64,000 nucleotides of DNA, taken from NCBI GenBank assembly GCA_034007705.1, contig JAVEQK010000013.1, positions 1 to 64,000 of the forward strand, written 5' to 3'. This DNA comes from UBA10518 sp022837185. GTDB lineage: Bacteria; Desulfobacterota; Desulfobulbia; Desulfobulbales; Desulfobulbaceae. Position 1 is the stretch's first letter, and the number at the start of each line of letters is the position of its first letter. The notes beneath the pieces were generated by a model. The model made no database searches, was not told where the DNA came from, and saw only the letters and a program-made list of their open reading frames with translations. Shown here one piece after another: positions 40,630-50,220 of the stretch. A program made the position numbers and the translations under genes.

Positions 40630-42848
40630 GCCTGCCTGGCCATGGACGGCCTCGGCCTGCCGTTGGCAGCCAGCTTGACCACCATGCGGTCGGCCTTCTG
40701 CAGCCGTCCGACAATGATTTTAAAGAATTTCCTGGCGATATCCGGATAATCCTCCAGGAGCTCCATGAGCTTGTCGCCCGGGTATCTGGTCACCGTGGTG
40801 CGGCCCATGGAGACGATGGTGGCGAAGCGGGGCTCGTCGGAAATCGTCGCCATCTCCCCGAAAAATTCTCCCGGCTCGGTGATTTCGGCGATTTTCTTGC
40901 CGCCCTTGAGCACGGCAACCTTGCCGCGGACCAGCTTGAAAAAGTCGGAGTCCCGGTTGCCTTCCTGGATGATCACATCGCCGTCCTCGTAATCCTCGAT
41001 CTCAGGGTTGACAAGATAGGAAGGCAGGCTTTCCTCCCGCATGACCGTCCTGCGCAGCGCTTCCTCCAGGCTGGTGACCCCCTGCGCCACTTTTTTCAGG
41101 GCCGCGCGGCGCAGCGGCACCAGGCCTTCCTTGACCGCAATCTTGTAGAGCTGGTCCTCGGGCACTTCCGCGGCAATGGCCTTGGCAACCGCCTCGGTGC
41201 ATTCCAGCAGCTCAAAGAACCCGACCCGCCCCTTGTAGCCCAGCCCGTTGCATTCGGTGCAGCCGACCGGGCCGTAGGTAACGAGCCCTTCAAGTTCTTC
41301 CTCCCTGAACCCGGCCGCCAGGAGTTCTTCCGGTTCATGCTGGATGACGGTCTTGCATTTTTTGCACAGGCGGCGGCCGAGGCGCTGGGCCAGAACCATG
41401 GTCAGGGAGCCGGCAAGGATATACGAAGGGACGCCGATATCGATCATACGGCTCACCGAGGAAGGGGCGTCGTTGGTATGGAGGGTGGAAAAGACCAGAT
41501 GGCCGGTCATGGCGGCCTTCATGGCGATTTCCGCGGTTTCGTAATCGCGGATTTCACCGACCATGATGATATCCGGGTCCTGGCGGAGAAAAGCCCTCAG
41601 CGCCGCGGCAAAGGTCATGCCGACCTCGGTGTTGACGTTGACCTGACAGATTCCCCTGAAGTTGAATTCAACCGGGTCTTCCGCGGTCAGAATTTTAATG
41701 TCTTCCTTGTTCAGGGCATTCAGGGCGGAATAGAGGGTGACGGTCTTGCCCGAGCCCGTCGGGCCGGTAACCAGCAGCAGCCCCTGCGGCCGGTTGAGGC
41801 AGCGCTTGAGCATGGTGAATGTTTCGGGCTCGAAGCCGAGCATGGTCAGGTCGACGTTGAGCGAACTCTTGTCCAGGATCCGGAGAACAATGCCTTCGCC
41901 GTGCAGCAGGGGCAGGGTGGAGACCCGGAAGTCGACGGCCTTGTTGCGGCCGACCCGCATTTTGATGCGCCCGTCCTGGGGAACCCGGCGTTCGGTGATA
42001 TTGAGGCCGGACAGGATTTTCATGCGGGCCACCAGGGCGTTCTTGATGGCCAGGGGCAGGTTCATGGATTTGAACAGGGCGCCGTCCTTGCGGTAGCGGA
42101 CCTGCATGTTCTTTTCAAACGGCTCGATATGGATGTCGCTGACCCCTTCCTGCACGGCCTTGATCAGGATGCCGTTCACCAGCTTGATGATGGGCGCGTC
42201 GGAAGCTGAAAACTGCCCCCCCTCATCATGTTCGTCTTCCCCGCCGATTTCAAAATCCTCGGCGGCATCCGAGACCAGGGCGCCGAAGTCGTCGACCGTG
42301 GTGACGCTCACGTCATCATCTTCTTCCTCGTCCCGGGTAAAGAAGGAATTGTATTCCTTGTCGTCGATTTTGTAGTATTCCCGGTAGGCGTTGACAATGT
42401 CCACGACCGTGGAGACGCAGACATTCAGACCTTTCTTGACGATTTCCTGCAGCTCCTCGACCTCGATGGAATCGGTGGGCTCGGCCATGGTGACCTGCAG
42501 GGTATTGCCGGCCACCCGGAGGGGGAAGGCCATGAACCGCTTGGCAATCTCGTAGGGCATGATCCTGAGGGCATCGTCGCTGGGCGGTTCCTTGGCGATG
42601 TTGACGGAGGGGTAATTGTGCATCCTGCTGAGAAAGTTGACGATGGTGTCCTGTTCGATGTAGCCGTTGTCCAGCAGGATATGGCTGAGCCGCTTGCCGG
42701 ATTTTTTCTGCTCCTGCTTGGCTATCTCGAACTGGTGCGCGGTGATGTAGCCCGCCTTGCTGAGCAGTTCGCCGATTTTGAGCTTGCTGGCCCCGGATTG
42801 GTCCTTGACGGTGGACCTTCTGTGCGCTGATTGTGCTGGTGCTGCCAT
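40626..42848 (-). CDS. PilB/GspE-type ATPase with N-terminal MshEN and C-terminal cNMP-binding domain
   Basis: A 740-residue secretion or pilus assembly ATPase. N-terminal MshEN-type domain (about residues 20-165; the RLSHIL stretch matches the c-di-GMP-binding form), then the ATPase with Walker A GPTGSGKT near 362, Walker B and VGEIRDYETAEIAM near 430. The zinc-binding cysteines are in CKKCKTV and CTECNGLGYKG. A CRP-type cyclic-nucleotide-binding domain (about 610-725; EPGEFFGEMATISDEPRFATI) closes the protein. It powers type IV pilus or type II secretion assembly, but no pilus genes are nearby. It is coupled to the WaaE-like gene by a four-base overlap. Confidence 0.92.
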   Translation of the reverse strand: MAAPAQSAHRRSTVKDQSGASKLKIGELLSKAGYITAHQFEIAKQEQKKSGKRLSHILLDNGYIEQDTIVNFLSRMHNYPSVNIAKEPPSDDALRIMPYEIAKRFMAFPLRVAGNTLQVTMAEPTDSIEVEELQEIVKKGLNVCVSTVVDIVNAYREYYKIDDKEYNSFFTRDEEEDDDVSVTTVDDFGALVSDAAEDFEIGGEDEHDEGGQFSASDAPIIKLVNGILIKAVQEGVSDIHIEPFEKNMQVRYRKDGALFKSMNLPLAIKNALVARMKILSGLNITERRVPQDGRIKMRVGRNKAVDFRVSTLPLLHGEGIVLRILDKSSLNVDLTMLGFEPETFTMLKRCLNRPQGLLLVTGPTGSGKTVTLYSALNALNKEDIKILTAEDPVEFNFRGICQVNVNTEVGMTFAAALRAFLRQDPDIIMVGEIRDYETAEIAMKAAMTGHLVFSTLHTNDAPSSVSRMIDIGVPSYILAGSLTMVLAQRLGRRLCKKCKTVIQHEPEELLAAGFREEELEGLVTYGPVGCTECNGLGYKGRVGFFELLECTEAVAKAIAAEVPEDQLYKIAVKEGLVPLRRAALKKVAQGVTSLEEALRRTVMREESLPSYLVNPEIEDYEDGDVIIQEGNRDSDFFKLVRGKVAVLKGGKKIAEITEPGEFFGEMATISDEPRFATIVSMGRTTVTRYPGDKLMELLEDYPDIARKFFKIIVGRLQKADRMVVKLAANGRPRPSMARQA

Positions 42849-42988
42849 ATTCTTCCGTTACCCGGGCGATGAGTTGCTGTCGACCATTACGTCCATCTGT
42901 GCCGGAAAGCCTTGAGGGTGGCGCTCCCGGAGATGCCCTTGTGCAAACAATTACATGATAATGCCATATATTACTATAAAAATAAGTA

Positions 42989-43020
42989 CAGGTCAAAAGA
43001 GCCGGGACTCTTCTGACCTG
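42989..43020 (-). terminator. Terminator of fhs
   Basis: Inverted arms CAGGTCA (42989-42995) and TGACCTG (43014-43020) with an inner AGAG/CTCT pair form a hairpin. On the minus strand it is followed by a T-rich stretch (ACTTATTTTTATA). It lies 30 bases past the fhs stop. Confidence 0.72.
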
Positions 43021-43049
43021 TGCATTACCGGGGAATTACAGGGTGCCGG

Positions 43050-44813
43050 CTAAAACACGCCTTTGACCCTGCCGGTTTCCACATCCACGTCGATGCGGCG
43101 GTAGGCCGGATCGGAAGCGGTTCCCGGCATCAGGCTGATGGCGCCGGCCACCGGCACGACAAATCCCGCCCCCTTGTAGGTCAGGATATCGCGAATGGGC
43201 AGGGTCCACCCCTTGGGCACTCCCTTGAGAGAGGGGTCATGGGACAGGCTGAGGTGGGTTTTCACCATACAGGTTCCCATGTCCTTCAGGTCCGGGTCCG
43301 CCTCCATCCTCTTCAGTTTGGCCTGGGCTTCGGGGCTGTAGCTGACCCCGTCGGCGCCGTACACTTCGCGGGCGATCAGCTCGATCCGTTTGCCCAGTGG
43401 GGTGTCGAGTTCGTAGAGGAACCTGAAGTCGTTGGGCTCCTCGCAGGCGTCGATGACCGCGTCGGCGAATTCAATGGCGCCGTCGCCGCCGTACTGCCAG
43501 TGCCTGGACAGAGCGACCCTGGCGCCGGCCGCCTCGGACAGGCGGCGGACGGCCTTGATCTCATCGTCGGTGTCGGTGTAGAAGGCATTGATGCAGACAA
43601 CGGGATTGATGCCCGCCTTTTTGACGGTCTCGATGTGATGGACGAGGTTTTTGCAGCCTTCCTCGACCCAGCCGACGTTTTCCTGCTTGTATTCCTCGGG
43701 CATCGGTTTGCCGGGGACCGGGATGGGCGCCCCGCCGTGACACTTGAGGGCCCGGATGGTGGCGACCACCACCGCGCAGTGGGGTTTGAGCCCTGAGTAG
43801 CGGCACTTGAGGTTCCAGAACTTCTCGAAGCCGATATCGACGCCGAAACCCGATTCGGTGACATTATAGTCGGCGAGTTTGAGGGCGACCCGGTCGGCGA
43901 TGACCGACGACTGGCCGATGGCGATATTGGCAAAGGGTCCGGCATGGACCATGACCGGCTGCCCTTCGATGGTCTGCATGAGGTTCGGGTTGAGGGCCTC
44001 GACCATCCAGGCGGTCATGGCGCCGTCAACCTCGAGGTCGGCGGTGGTGACGGGGCGGTCCTGCCTGTCGTAGGCAACGACGATTTTGCCGATCCGCTCC
44101 CGCATGTCCCGGAGATCGCTGGCTACTGCCAGGATGGCCATGATTTCCGAGCTGACGGCGATGCCGAACCTGGACTGCATGGTGAAGCCGTCCATCTTGC
44201 CGCCCAGGCCGATGGTGATGTTGCGCAGCGCCTGGGCGCAGAAGTCGATGATCCAGCCGAACTCTACCTTTTTCGGGTGGATGTCCAGCCGCCGGAGATT
44301 GCGCTTGGCAAGCTGCTCGTCGGTGTAGTTCGCCTCATGCTGCATGCGGGAGGTCAGGGCGACCATCCCCAGGTTGTGGGCGTTCATGATGGCGTTGATA
44401 TCGCCGGTCAGCCCCAGGGAAAAAGGCGTGAGGGGGATGCACTGGGCCAGTCCCCCGCCGGCGGCGCTGCCCTTGATGTTCATCGTCGGTCCGCCCGAGG
44501 GCTGGCGGATGGCGCCGATAACCGATCTGTCGCGTTTGCCGAGCCCCTGGACCAGTCCCATGGCGCAGGTCGACTTGCCTTCGCCCAGGGGGGTGGGGGT
44601 GATGGCGGTGACGTCGACATATTTGCCGTCCGGGCGGTCCCTGAGCCGTTCCAGGATTTTCCGGTAGTCGAGTTTGGCGACGTAGTGGCCGTGGGGCAGC
44701 AGTTCCTCTTTCTCCAGCCCGAGCTGCTCGCCCAGTTCGTAGACTGTTTTCATGCGGCTTTCCGCTTCTTCGGCAATCTCCCAGTCCGCATGCTTGGTGG
44801 GATCAAGGGCCAT
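43050..44813 (-). CDS. fhs: Formate-tetrahydrofolate ligase
   Basis: A 587-residue enzyme that joins formate to tetrahydrofolate with ATP to give 10-formyl-THF, the second step of the methyl branch of the Wood-Ljungdahl pathway and a source for purines. The P-loop TPLGEGKST is near residue 68. Also seen are LTGDINAIMNAHN near 135 and PTMNIKGSAAGGG near 108, both typical. Full length. It has its own promoter at 44927-44955 and a terminator, so it is monocistronic. In sulfate reducers it can run oxidatively to release formate. Confidence 0.97.
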   Translation of the reverse strand: MALDPTKHADWEIAEEAESRMKTVYELGEQLGLEKEELLPHGHYVAKLDYRKILERLRDRPDGKYVDVTAITPTPLGEGKSTCAMGLVQGLGKRDRSVIGAIRQPSGGPTMNIKGSAAGGGLAQCIPLTPFSLGLTGDINAIMNAHNLGMVALTSRMQHEANYTDEQLAKRNLRRLDIHPKKVEFGWIIDFCAQALRNITIGLGGKMDGFTMQSRFGIAVSSEIMAILAVASDLRDMRERIGKIVVAYDRQDRPVTTADLEVDGAMTAWMVEALNPNLMQTIEGQPVMVHAGPFANIAIGQSSVIADRVALKLADYNVTESGFGVDIGFEKFWNLKCRYSGLKPHCAVVVATIRALKCHGGAPIPVPGKPMPEEYKQENVGWVEEGCKNLVHHIETVKKAGINPVVCINAFYTDTDDEIKAVRRLSEAAGARVALSRHWQYGGDGAIEFADAVIDACEEPNDFRFLYELDTPLGKRIELIAREVYGADGVSYSPEAQAKLKRMEADPDLKDMGTCMVKTHLSLSHDPSLKGVPKGWTLPIRDILTYKGAGFVVPVAGAISLMPGTASDPAYRRIDVDVETGRVKGVF

Positions 44814-44926
44814 GGGTTCCTCCTTTTGTAAAATTTGTATAATTTATCTGGACTATGATAAGGAAAAAAATACCGACAGATATACTAACCGGCAAAATAT
44901 CTACCTGAATAAACGAAAATTTGTTG

Positions 44927-44955
44927 AATTTAGCAGGTACGATTTAGGATGTCAA
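44927..44955 (-). promoter_or_regulatory. Sigma-70 promoter of fhs
   Basis: On the minus strand: TTGACA (44950-44955), 17 bases, TAAATT (44927-44932). It is followed by an AT-rich leader of about 105 bases and a strong AAAGGAGG ribosome-binding site. Confidence 0.75.
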
Positions 44956-45014
44956 GAAACACGGTTTCGAAGTGAGTTTGCAGTCGGCAGTCGGCGCAGC
45001 CGGGTACAGCCGGG

Positions 45015-45953
45015 CTATTCCAGGGCAAGCTCGGGGAAGCGGCTCTGCAGTTCTTCGTGCAGGGGGATCATCACTTCGCGCATGCTCGGCTCCGCCGCCC
45101 TGGTGGTCCGCAGTCTGAAAATATGCTGCCATTCCTGCAGGTTGGCGTAGACGATCAATTCGGTCTTGCAGGAATTGGGCAGAACGGTTCTCGCCGCCTG
45201 GGGCGTCGTGGTCCTGAGGAGTTCAAGGTAGATCCGCTCCGTTTCCTCCATGGCCCTCTGCCACAGGGAGAATTCGGGGGTTCCCTCCTCGAAGAACATC
45301 GGCTTGATGAAGGACACCTCGCCGCCGAACCTGTCGTCGGCGTAACGGCAATAGCGCTGGCTTTCCTGCAGGAAGGAGCAGGGGCGGTGGCGGACTATTT
45401 CATGGGTGACGGCCCGGTTGACGATGAATTTCACCGCAATGTGGCGATGCTTCAGCCGCAGTTCCGGCGGCAGGCCGTCAATTTCTTCCAAAGGAACCTT
45501 GCTGACCCGGATGGCGGGATCGGCCGCCGGTCCTTCCGGGGGTAGGATGGTGTCGAAAAAATAGGGATGGCGGCCGGCGAGGAAACCCGCCATGGCCCTG
45601 ACCGGGCGGCAGTCCGGATGAAACAGCAGCATTTCCCGGAAAGCCCTGACGCTTCCGGTCACCAGCAGGGTATCGGCCGCCGGGGCGTCGATCTGCAGGT
45701 ACCTGGGCCGGGCGGCATGCAACTCGGCCGTCAGGGCCCGGTCCATGCCCGTGAGCCGGAGCGACACGACCCCCATTTCCAGGACCGAGTTGTGGCCGTG
45801 CTCCGCCATTTTGCGGACAAAGGGGATGGCCGAATCCGCGTCGATTTTGTCTTCGCTTTTATAGCAGACCCGGCCGCTGAATTCGATGCGCTCGGCCAGC
45901 CCCCGGCGGTCAAGGGCGTCGAGGATCTCGTAGGAAGGGGGGATGATCTTCAT
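45015..45953 (-). CDS. thyX: FAD-dependent thymidylate synthase ThyX
   Basis: A 312-residue flavin-dependent thymidylate synthase. It methylates dUMP using methylene-THF and NAD(P)H. The ThyX signature lies in RHRPCSFLQESQRY (about residue 189) with the expected RHR-x2-S core. VLEMGVVSLRLTGM near residue 60 is the FAD/dUMP region. It is 60-80 residues longer than the common form; the extra part is mid-protein. The gene starts 30 bases after nifS and is the last gene of the nifU-nifS-thyX run. No ThyA is in the window. Confidence 0.93.
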   Translation of the reverse strand: MKIIPPSYEILDALDRRGLAERIEFSGRVCYKSEDKIDADSAIPFVRKMAEHGHNSVLEMGVVSLRLTGMDRALTAELHAARPRYLQIDAPAADTLLVTGSVRAFREMLLFHPDCRPVRAMAGFLAGRHPYFFDTILPPEGPAADPAIRVSKVPLEEIDGLPPELRLKHRHIAVKFIVNRAVTHEIVRHRPCSFLQESQRYCRYADDRFGGEVSFIKPMFFEEGTPEFSLWQRAMEETERIYLELLRTTTPQAARTVLPNSCKTELIVYANLQEWQHIFRLRTTRAAEPSMREVMIPLHEELQSRFPELALE

Positions 45954-45983
45954 GCGTTCTCCTCCGGTGCGGAGCGGTTGGGT

Positions 45984-47165
45984 TCAGTCGTTCCAGAAGG
46001 GCGACATGGCCCGGAGATTGGCAATGATCTCCGGCATCTTTTCCAGGACAAAGTCAACTTCCTCTTCGGTGTTGTAGACCGACAGACTGAAGCGGATGGA
46101 ACCGTGGGCGGCGGTAAAGGGCACGCCCATGGCCCGCAGCACGTGCGAGGGTTCGAGGGAGCCGGAGGTGCAGGCCGAGCCCGAGGAGGCGCAGATGTTG
46201 TACTTGTCCATGTGCAGCAGGATGGATTCCCCTTCCACGAACTCGAAACTGATGTTGGCGGTGTTCGGCAGCCGGCTGGTTTTGTGGCCGTTGAGCATGG
46301 AGCGGGGGATTTTTGCCAGCAGGCCGCTTTCCAGCTTGTCGCGCAGACGCCTGACCCGGACGTTTTCCTCCTCCATCTTTTCGGCGGCCAGGCGGCAGGC
46401 CCGGCCCAGGCCGACGATGGAGGCGACGTTTTCCGTCCCCCCCCGCCGGCCGTGCTCCTGGTGGCCGCCGTTGATGAAGGGGATGAACGGCGTGCCCTTG
46501 CGGATATACAGCACGCCGACACCTTTCGGGGCGTGCAGTTTGTGGCCGGAAATGGACAGGAAGTCAATCGCCGAATCCTTGAGGTTGATCGGGATCTTGC
46601 CGACCGCCTGGACCGCGTCGGTGTGGAACAGTATTCCCCGGTCCCGGGCCATGACCGCCATCTCCTCGACCGGAAAGATGACCCCGGTTTCGTTGTTGGC
46701 CCACATGACGCTGACAATGGCGGTATCGTCGCTGAGGCTCTCCTCGTACTGGTCCGGAATGAGCATCCCGTCCGCCTCGACCTGCAGCCGGGTGATCCGG
46801 TGTTTGTGCCCGGTGAGGCCGTCAAGGTTTTCGCAGAGATTTTTCACCGCCGGATGCTCGACCCGGGTGGTGATCACGTGGCGGTTGTCCGGGTAGGTCT
46901 GCAGGGCCGAGAGGATGGCGGTGGAGTCGCTTTCGGTGCCGCAGCTGGTAAAGACGATCTCCTCCGGATCGGCCCCGATGAGGGCGGCGATTGATTCCCG
47001 GGCCTCGGCGATGGCCCCGGCGACCTGGCCGCCGAACGTATGCATGGAGGAAGGGTTGCCGTAGCAGTCCGTGAGAAAGGGCATCATGGCCTCCACCACT
47101 TCCGGGGCAACCCGGGTGGTGGCGTTGTTGTCCATGTAGATCACTTTGTCGCTGCCGCAGTTCAT
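45984..47165 (-). CDS. nifS: Cysteine desulfurase NifS
   Basis: A 393-residue PLP enzyme that removes sulfur from cysteine and passes it to the NifU scaffold. YMDNNATTRVAPEVVEAM opens the protein; the PLP lysine is in SISGHKLHAPKG near residue 203; the persulfide cysteine is in CASSGSACTSGSLEPSHV near residue 330. The cysteine loop is the class I (NifS/IscS) type. It overlaps nifU by one base. No nitrogenase genes lie nearby, so it likely serves general Fe-S assembly. Confidence 0.95.
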   Translation of the reverse strand: MNCGSDKVIYMDNNATTRVAPEVVEAMMPFLTDCYGNPSSMHTFGGQVAGAIAEARESIAALIGADPEEIVFTSCGTESDSTAILSALQTYPDNRHVITTRVEHPAVKNLCENLDGLTGHKHRITRLQVEADGMLIPDQYEESLSDDTAIVSVMWANNETGVIFPVEEMAVMARDRGILFHTDAVQAVGKIPINLKDSAIDFLSISGHKLHAPKGVGVLYIRKGTPFIPFINGGHQEHGRRGGTENVASIVGLGRACRLAAEKMEEENVRVRRLRDKLESGLLAKIPRSMLNGHKTSRLPNTANISFEFVEGESILLHMDKYNICASSGSACTSGSLEPSHVLRAMGVPFTAAHGSIRFSLSVYNTEEEVDFVLEKMPEIIANLRAMSPFWND

Positions 47166-48001
47166 TATCTGTCCTCCTCGACGATGAGCGAGTCACTGAC
47201 CAGTTCCCGCAGTTTTTTCTCGACATAGACCTTGAGGGTGGTGCGCGACGACTGGCAGCCGGCGCAGGCCCCCCGCAGGGAGACGGTGACGAAATCGCCG
47301 TCCACGTCGATCAGTTCGATGTCCCCGCCGTCCTTCTTCAGGGTCGGCTTGATCTCCCGCTCAAGGACTTCCTCGATCTTCTTGATCTTCTGGAGGGTGG
47401 TCATGCGCTGCTCCTTCTTCGCCTTTTTGGGCTCCATCTGCAGGCCCTCCACGGTCTGATGGAGGATTTCGCGCAGGCGGTCCTCGCATTTGCCGCAGCC
47501 GCCGCCGGCCTTGGTGAAGTTGGTGATCTCCTCCACCGACCGCAGGTGGGACTCCTTGATGGCCCGGATGATTTCCAGGTCGGTCACCCCGAAGCATTCG
47601 CAGACCACTTCTCCCTGGGCCATGGGGAGGAATACGCCGCGGTAGTTGGCGATGGCCGCCTCCAGGGCCTCCCGCCCCATGACGGAGCAGTGCATTTTTT
47701 CCTTGGGCAGTCCCCCGAGGTAATTGGCGATGTCCTCGTTGGTGATCTTTTCGGCCTCCTCGACCGTCATGCCCTTGACCATTTCCGTCAGCGCCGAGGA
47801 GGAGGCGATGGCCGAGGCGCAGCCGAAGGTCTTGAACCTGGCGTCGGTGATGACGCCCTTGTCGTTGACCTTGATGGTCAGTTTAAGCGCGTCGCCGCAG
47901 GCCAGCGAGCCGACCTCGCCGACGCCGTCGGCATTGTCGACTTCGCCGACATTGCGGGGGTTGGTGAAGTGTTCCTTGACTTTATCGGTATAGTCCCACA
48001 T
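47165..48001 (-). CDS. nifU: Full-length Fe-S scaffold NifU
   Basis: A 278-residue three-domain NifU. The IscU-like N-terminus has Cys35, Cys61 and Cys105. The central [2Fe-2S] domain has Cys134 and Cys136 (VVCECFG) and Cys169 and Cys172 (GGCGKC). The C-terminal domain has a CAGCQSS pair near residue 255. This is the classic nitrogen-fixation form, often used as the sole scaffold in anaerobes such as Helicobacter and Desulfobacterota. It leads the nifU-nifS-thyX operon. Confidence 0.96.
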   Translation of the reverse strand: MWDYTDKVKEHFTNPRNVGEVDNADGVGEVGSLACGDALKLTIKVNDKGVITDARFKTFGCASAIASSSALTEMVKGMTVEEAEKITNEDIANYLGGLPKEKMHCSVMGREALEAAIANYRGVFLPMAQGEVVCECFGVTDLEIIRAIKESHLRSVEEITNFTKAGGGCGKCEDRLREILHQTVEGLQMEPKKAKKEQRMTTLQKIKKIEEVLEREIKPTLKKDGGDIELIDVDGDFVTVSLRGACAGCQSSRTTLKVYVEKKLRELVSDSLIVEEDR

Positions 48002-48171
48002 TGTTGCACCCTGATGGAAAAGGATTTTTCTTGCCGCCGGCCGGGTCCCGGCATCACTCAGGCGGGCGCCTGAACCGGTGCCCGTCGCTCCCGGGTGCCG
48101 GCTGCCGGGCCGATCCGCCCGCGGACCGGTTCCGGCCCGGCCGGCAAATCATAGAAGATAGCAGTAATACT

Positions 48172-49929
48172 TTAGGAAAGCAAACCGATTTCGGCAAGCA
48201 TGGACTTGGCGGTTTCCACCAGCTGGCCGGTCTCTGTCCTGTCCCTCGCTTCCACGTAAAACCGCACTTTCGGTTCGGTGCCCGACGGCCGGATCATGAT
48301 CCAGCTGTTGTCCTCGAAGATCATTTTGCGGCCGTCAATGGTGATGACCTGCCTGATGGTCCTGGGCCGGCCGCCGACCGGGATCGAGCTCCCCACCCCG
48401 TATTTTTCCAGCCCGGCCAGGGCGGCCAGCAGTTCGGCGCCCCGCAGGGAGACCTCGACGCCGTCGCGGGCCGGGTAATAGGAGCCGTACAGGCCCTCGA
48501 TCTCGACCAGGTAGTCGCCGAGGTTCTTGCCCAGGGCCAGGACCATGTCCAGGGCGAGGAGCAGGCCGATATAGGCGTCTTTTTCCGGGGTATGGCCGAT
48601 GACGGAAATGCCGTCCGACTCCTCGAAATAGACGAGGGCGCGGCCGATGACGGGCTTGAATTCCTTGAACCCGACCCGGGGCTCGAAAACCTCTTCCTGC
48701 AGGGCGGCGGCAACTGCATTGGCGAGGTTGCTGGAGGCGACCGTCTTGGCGACCATGCCCCGCTTCCCTTTTATTTCGTGCAGAAAGTGGTAGGCCATGG
48801 CGCCGAACTGGTTCATGCTGATTTCCGTCTCGCCGTCGGTGAAACGGATCCGGTCGCCGTCGGGATCGATGATGGCGCCGAGTTTGAACCTTTCCGGCCG
48901 CCGCCGCAGAGCGTCCATGACCGGGCGCATGTTGGCCGATGAGGGTTCCGGGGCGATGCCGCCGAAGGTGACATCCTCTTCCCCCCGGAGAATGACAAGC
49001 CGTTCCCGGGCCTGTCCATTGAAGATGTCCCGGATGGAACGGCGCGCGGCGCCGTGGACGCAGTCAACCACGACCGCCAGGTTGCCGCTGGCGGCAAATC
49101 CGGCCAGGACCCCGTCGTAGTCTATGCCGTGCAGATGCCTGTTGTCGCGGACCAGCTTCTGCCAGCTGGCCGGAGAGTCTTCCCTGTGGACCCCGGCCAG
49201 GCCGGCGAGAGGCCGCTGCCGATCCAGGCCGGCGGGCAGGAAGGGCGAAGCGCCGGCAGTGAGGATCTCCCCGGCGTTGCGGGTGATTTTGTCGGTGATG
49301 ATCGAGGGGGCCGGACCGGCGTCGGCGGCATTGTACTTGAAGCCGCCGTACTCCAGGGGGTTGTGGCTGGGGGTGAGATTGATGGAGAATGCCGCCTTGC
49401 GGATCAGCACCGAGGCCGAAAGGGTGCCGGTCGTTGCCTCGCCGGCATAGAGGACGGTGACGCCGTTGGCGGCGAGGACGTTGACCGCGCTCAGGGCGAG
49501 CAGTTCGCCGCCGAAACGGTTGTCGAATCCGAGCACGCAGCCGCGCCGCCGCATTTGGTCGAAATCAACGACTCCGAGCGCCTCGCGCAGGGCAGGGTCG
49601 TTGTCCATTTCCCGGTACAGGGAGAGGATGGCGGCCGTGACGCAGGCCACGGTGTGCAGGTTGATCTCCTTGCCGAGCAGGCCCCGCCAGCCGGAAGTGC
49701 CGAACTTGACCGGGGAGCGGGGCGGTCCGGCAGTGGTGATGATCTCGTCCCTGAGCAGGAGGTAGACCCGGTCGAGGGCCTCCTGCCAGCGGCGGAATTC
49801 ATCGGGATCCGTGGCTTTGTTGCGGTGGGCGACCAGCTGCTTGATGACGGTGAAATAATCACTGGCTGCATGGTTGCCGGCAACGATGTGGGCCTCTGTG
49901 AGGGTCTGGACTGCGGAATTGATTTTCAT
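48172..49929 (-). CDS. Phosphoglucomutase/phosphomannomutase family protein
   Basis: A 585-residue alpha-D-phosphohexomutase. The phosphoserine is in NLTPSHNPLEYGG near residue 188. The metal loop is DPDGDRIRF near 355, the sugar-binding loop follows near 450, and the phosphate-binding loop is RPSGTEPKVRFYVE near the end. It interconverts hexose 1- and 6-phosphates for glycogen or polysaccharide synthesis. The N-terminal about 60 residues extend past the core domain. It is divergent from ppsA; the 291-base gap has no clear gene. Confidence 0.93.
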   Translation of the reverse strand: MKINSAVQTLTEAHIVAGNHAASDYFTVIKQLVAHRNKATDPDEFRRWQEALDRVYLLLRDEIITTAGPPRSPVKFGTSGWRGLLGKEINLHTVACVTAAILSLYREMDNDPALREALGVVDFDQMRRRGCVLGFDNRFGGELLALSAVNVLAANGVTVLYAGEATTGTLSASVLIRKAAFSINLTPSHNPLEYGGFKYNAADAGPAPSIITDKITRNAGEILTAGASPFLPAGLDRQRPLAGLAGVHREDSPASWQKLVRDNRHLHGIDYDGVLAGFAASGNLAVVVDCVHGAARRSIRDIFNGQARERLVILRGEEDVTFGGIAPEPSSANMRPVMDALRRRPERFKLGAIIDPDGDRIRFTDGETEISMNQFGAMAYHFLHEIKGKRGMVAKTVASSNLANAVAAALQEEVFEPRVGFKEFKPVIGRALVYFEESDGISVIGHTPEKDAYIGLLLALDMVLALGKNLGDYLVEIEGLYGSYYPARDGVEVSLRGAELLAALAGLEKYGVGSSIPVGGRPRTIRQVITIDGRKMIFEDNSWIMIRPSGTEPKVRFYVEARDRTETGQLVETAKSMLAEIGLLS

Positions 49930-50220
49930 ATGGATCGGCCGTTGGGTTGATGGTTGCGCATGTCTGAGAGACGATCAGCCGCCTCAATATAGCCTGATGC
50001 CTCCCCCCGTGCAATGAACCATGAAGCGATTGCGTCTTTTTTCAAAGGGTGCGGTTCCGGGGGCGGAAAGATGATGTAATGGTTGACCGGGACGGTTTTT
50101 TTTTTTACATTATGACGTTTATATGCGTACATCAATATATGTGTATCTGCAGTGGCCGTGTGAACAACAGAGTGAGCAACGGATTTACAAATATGAGGAA
50201 CCTGAGCAGGGAGAGAAACA

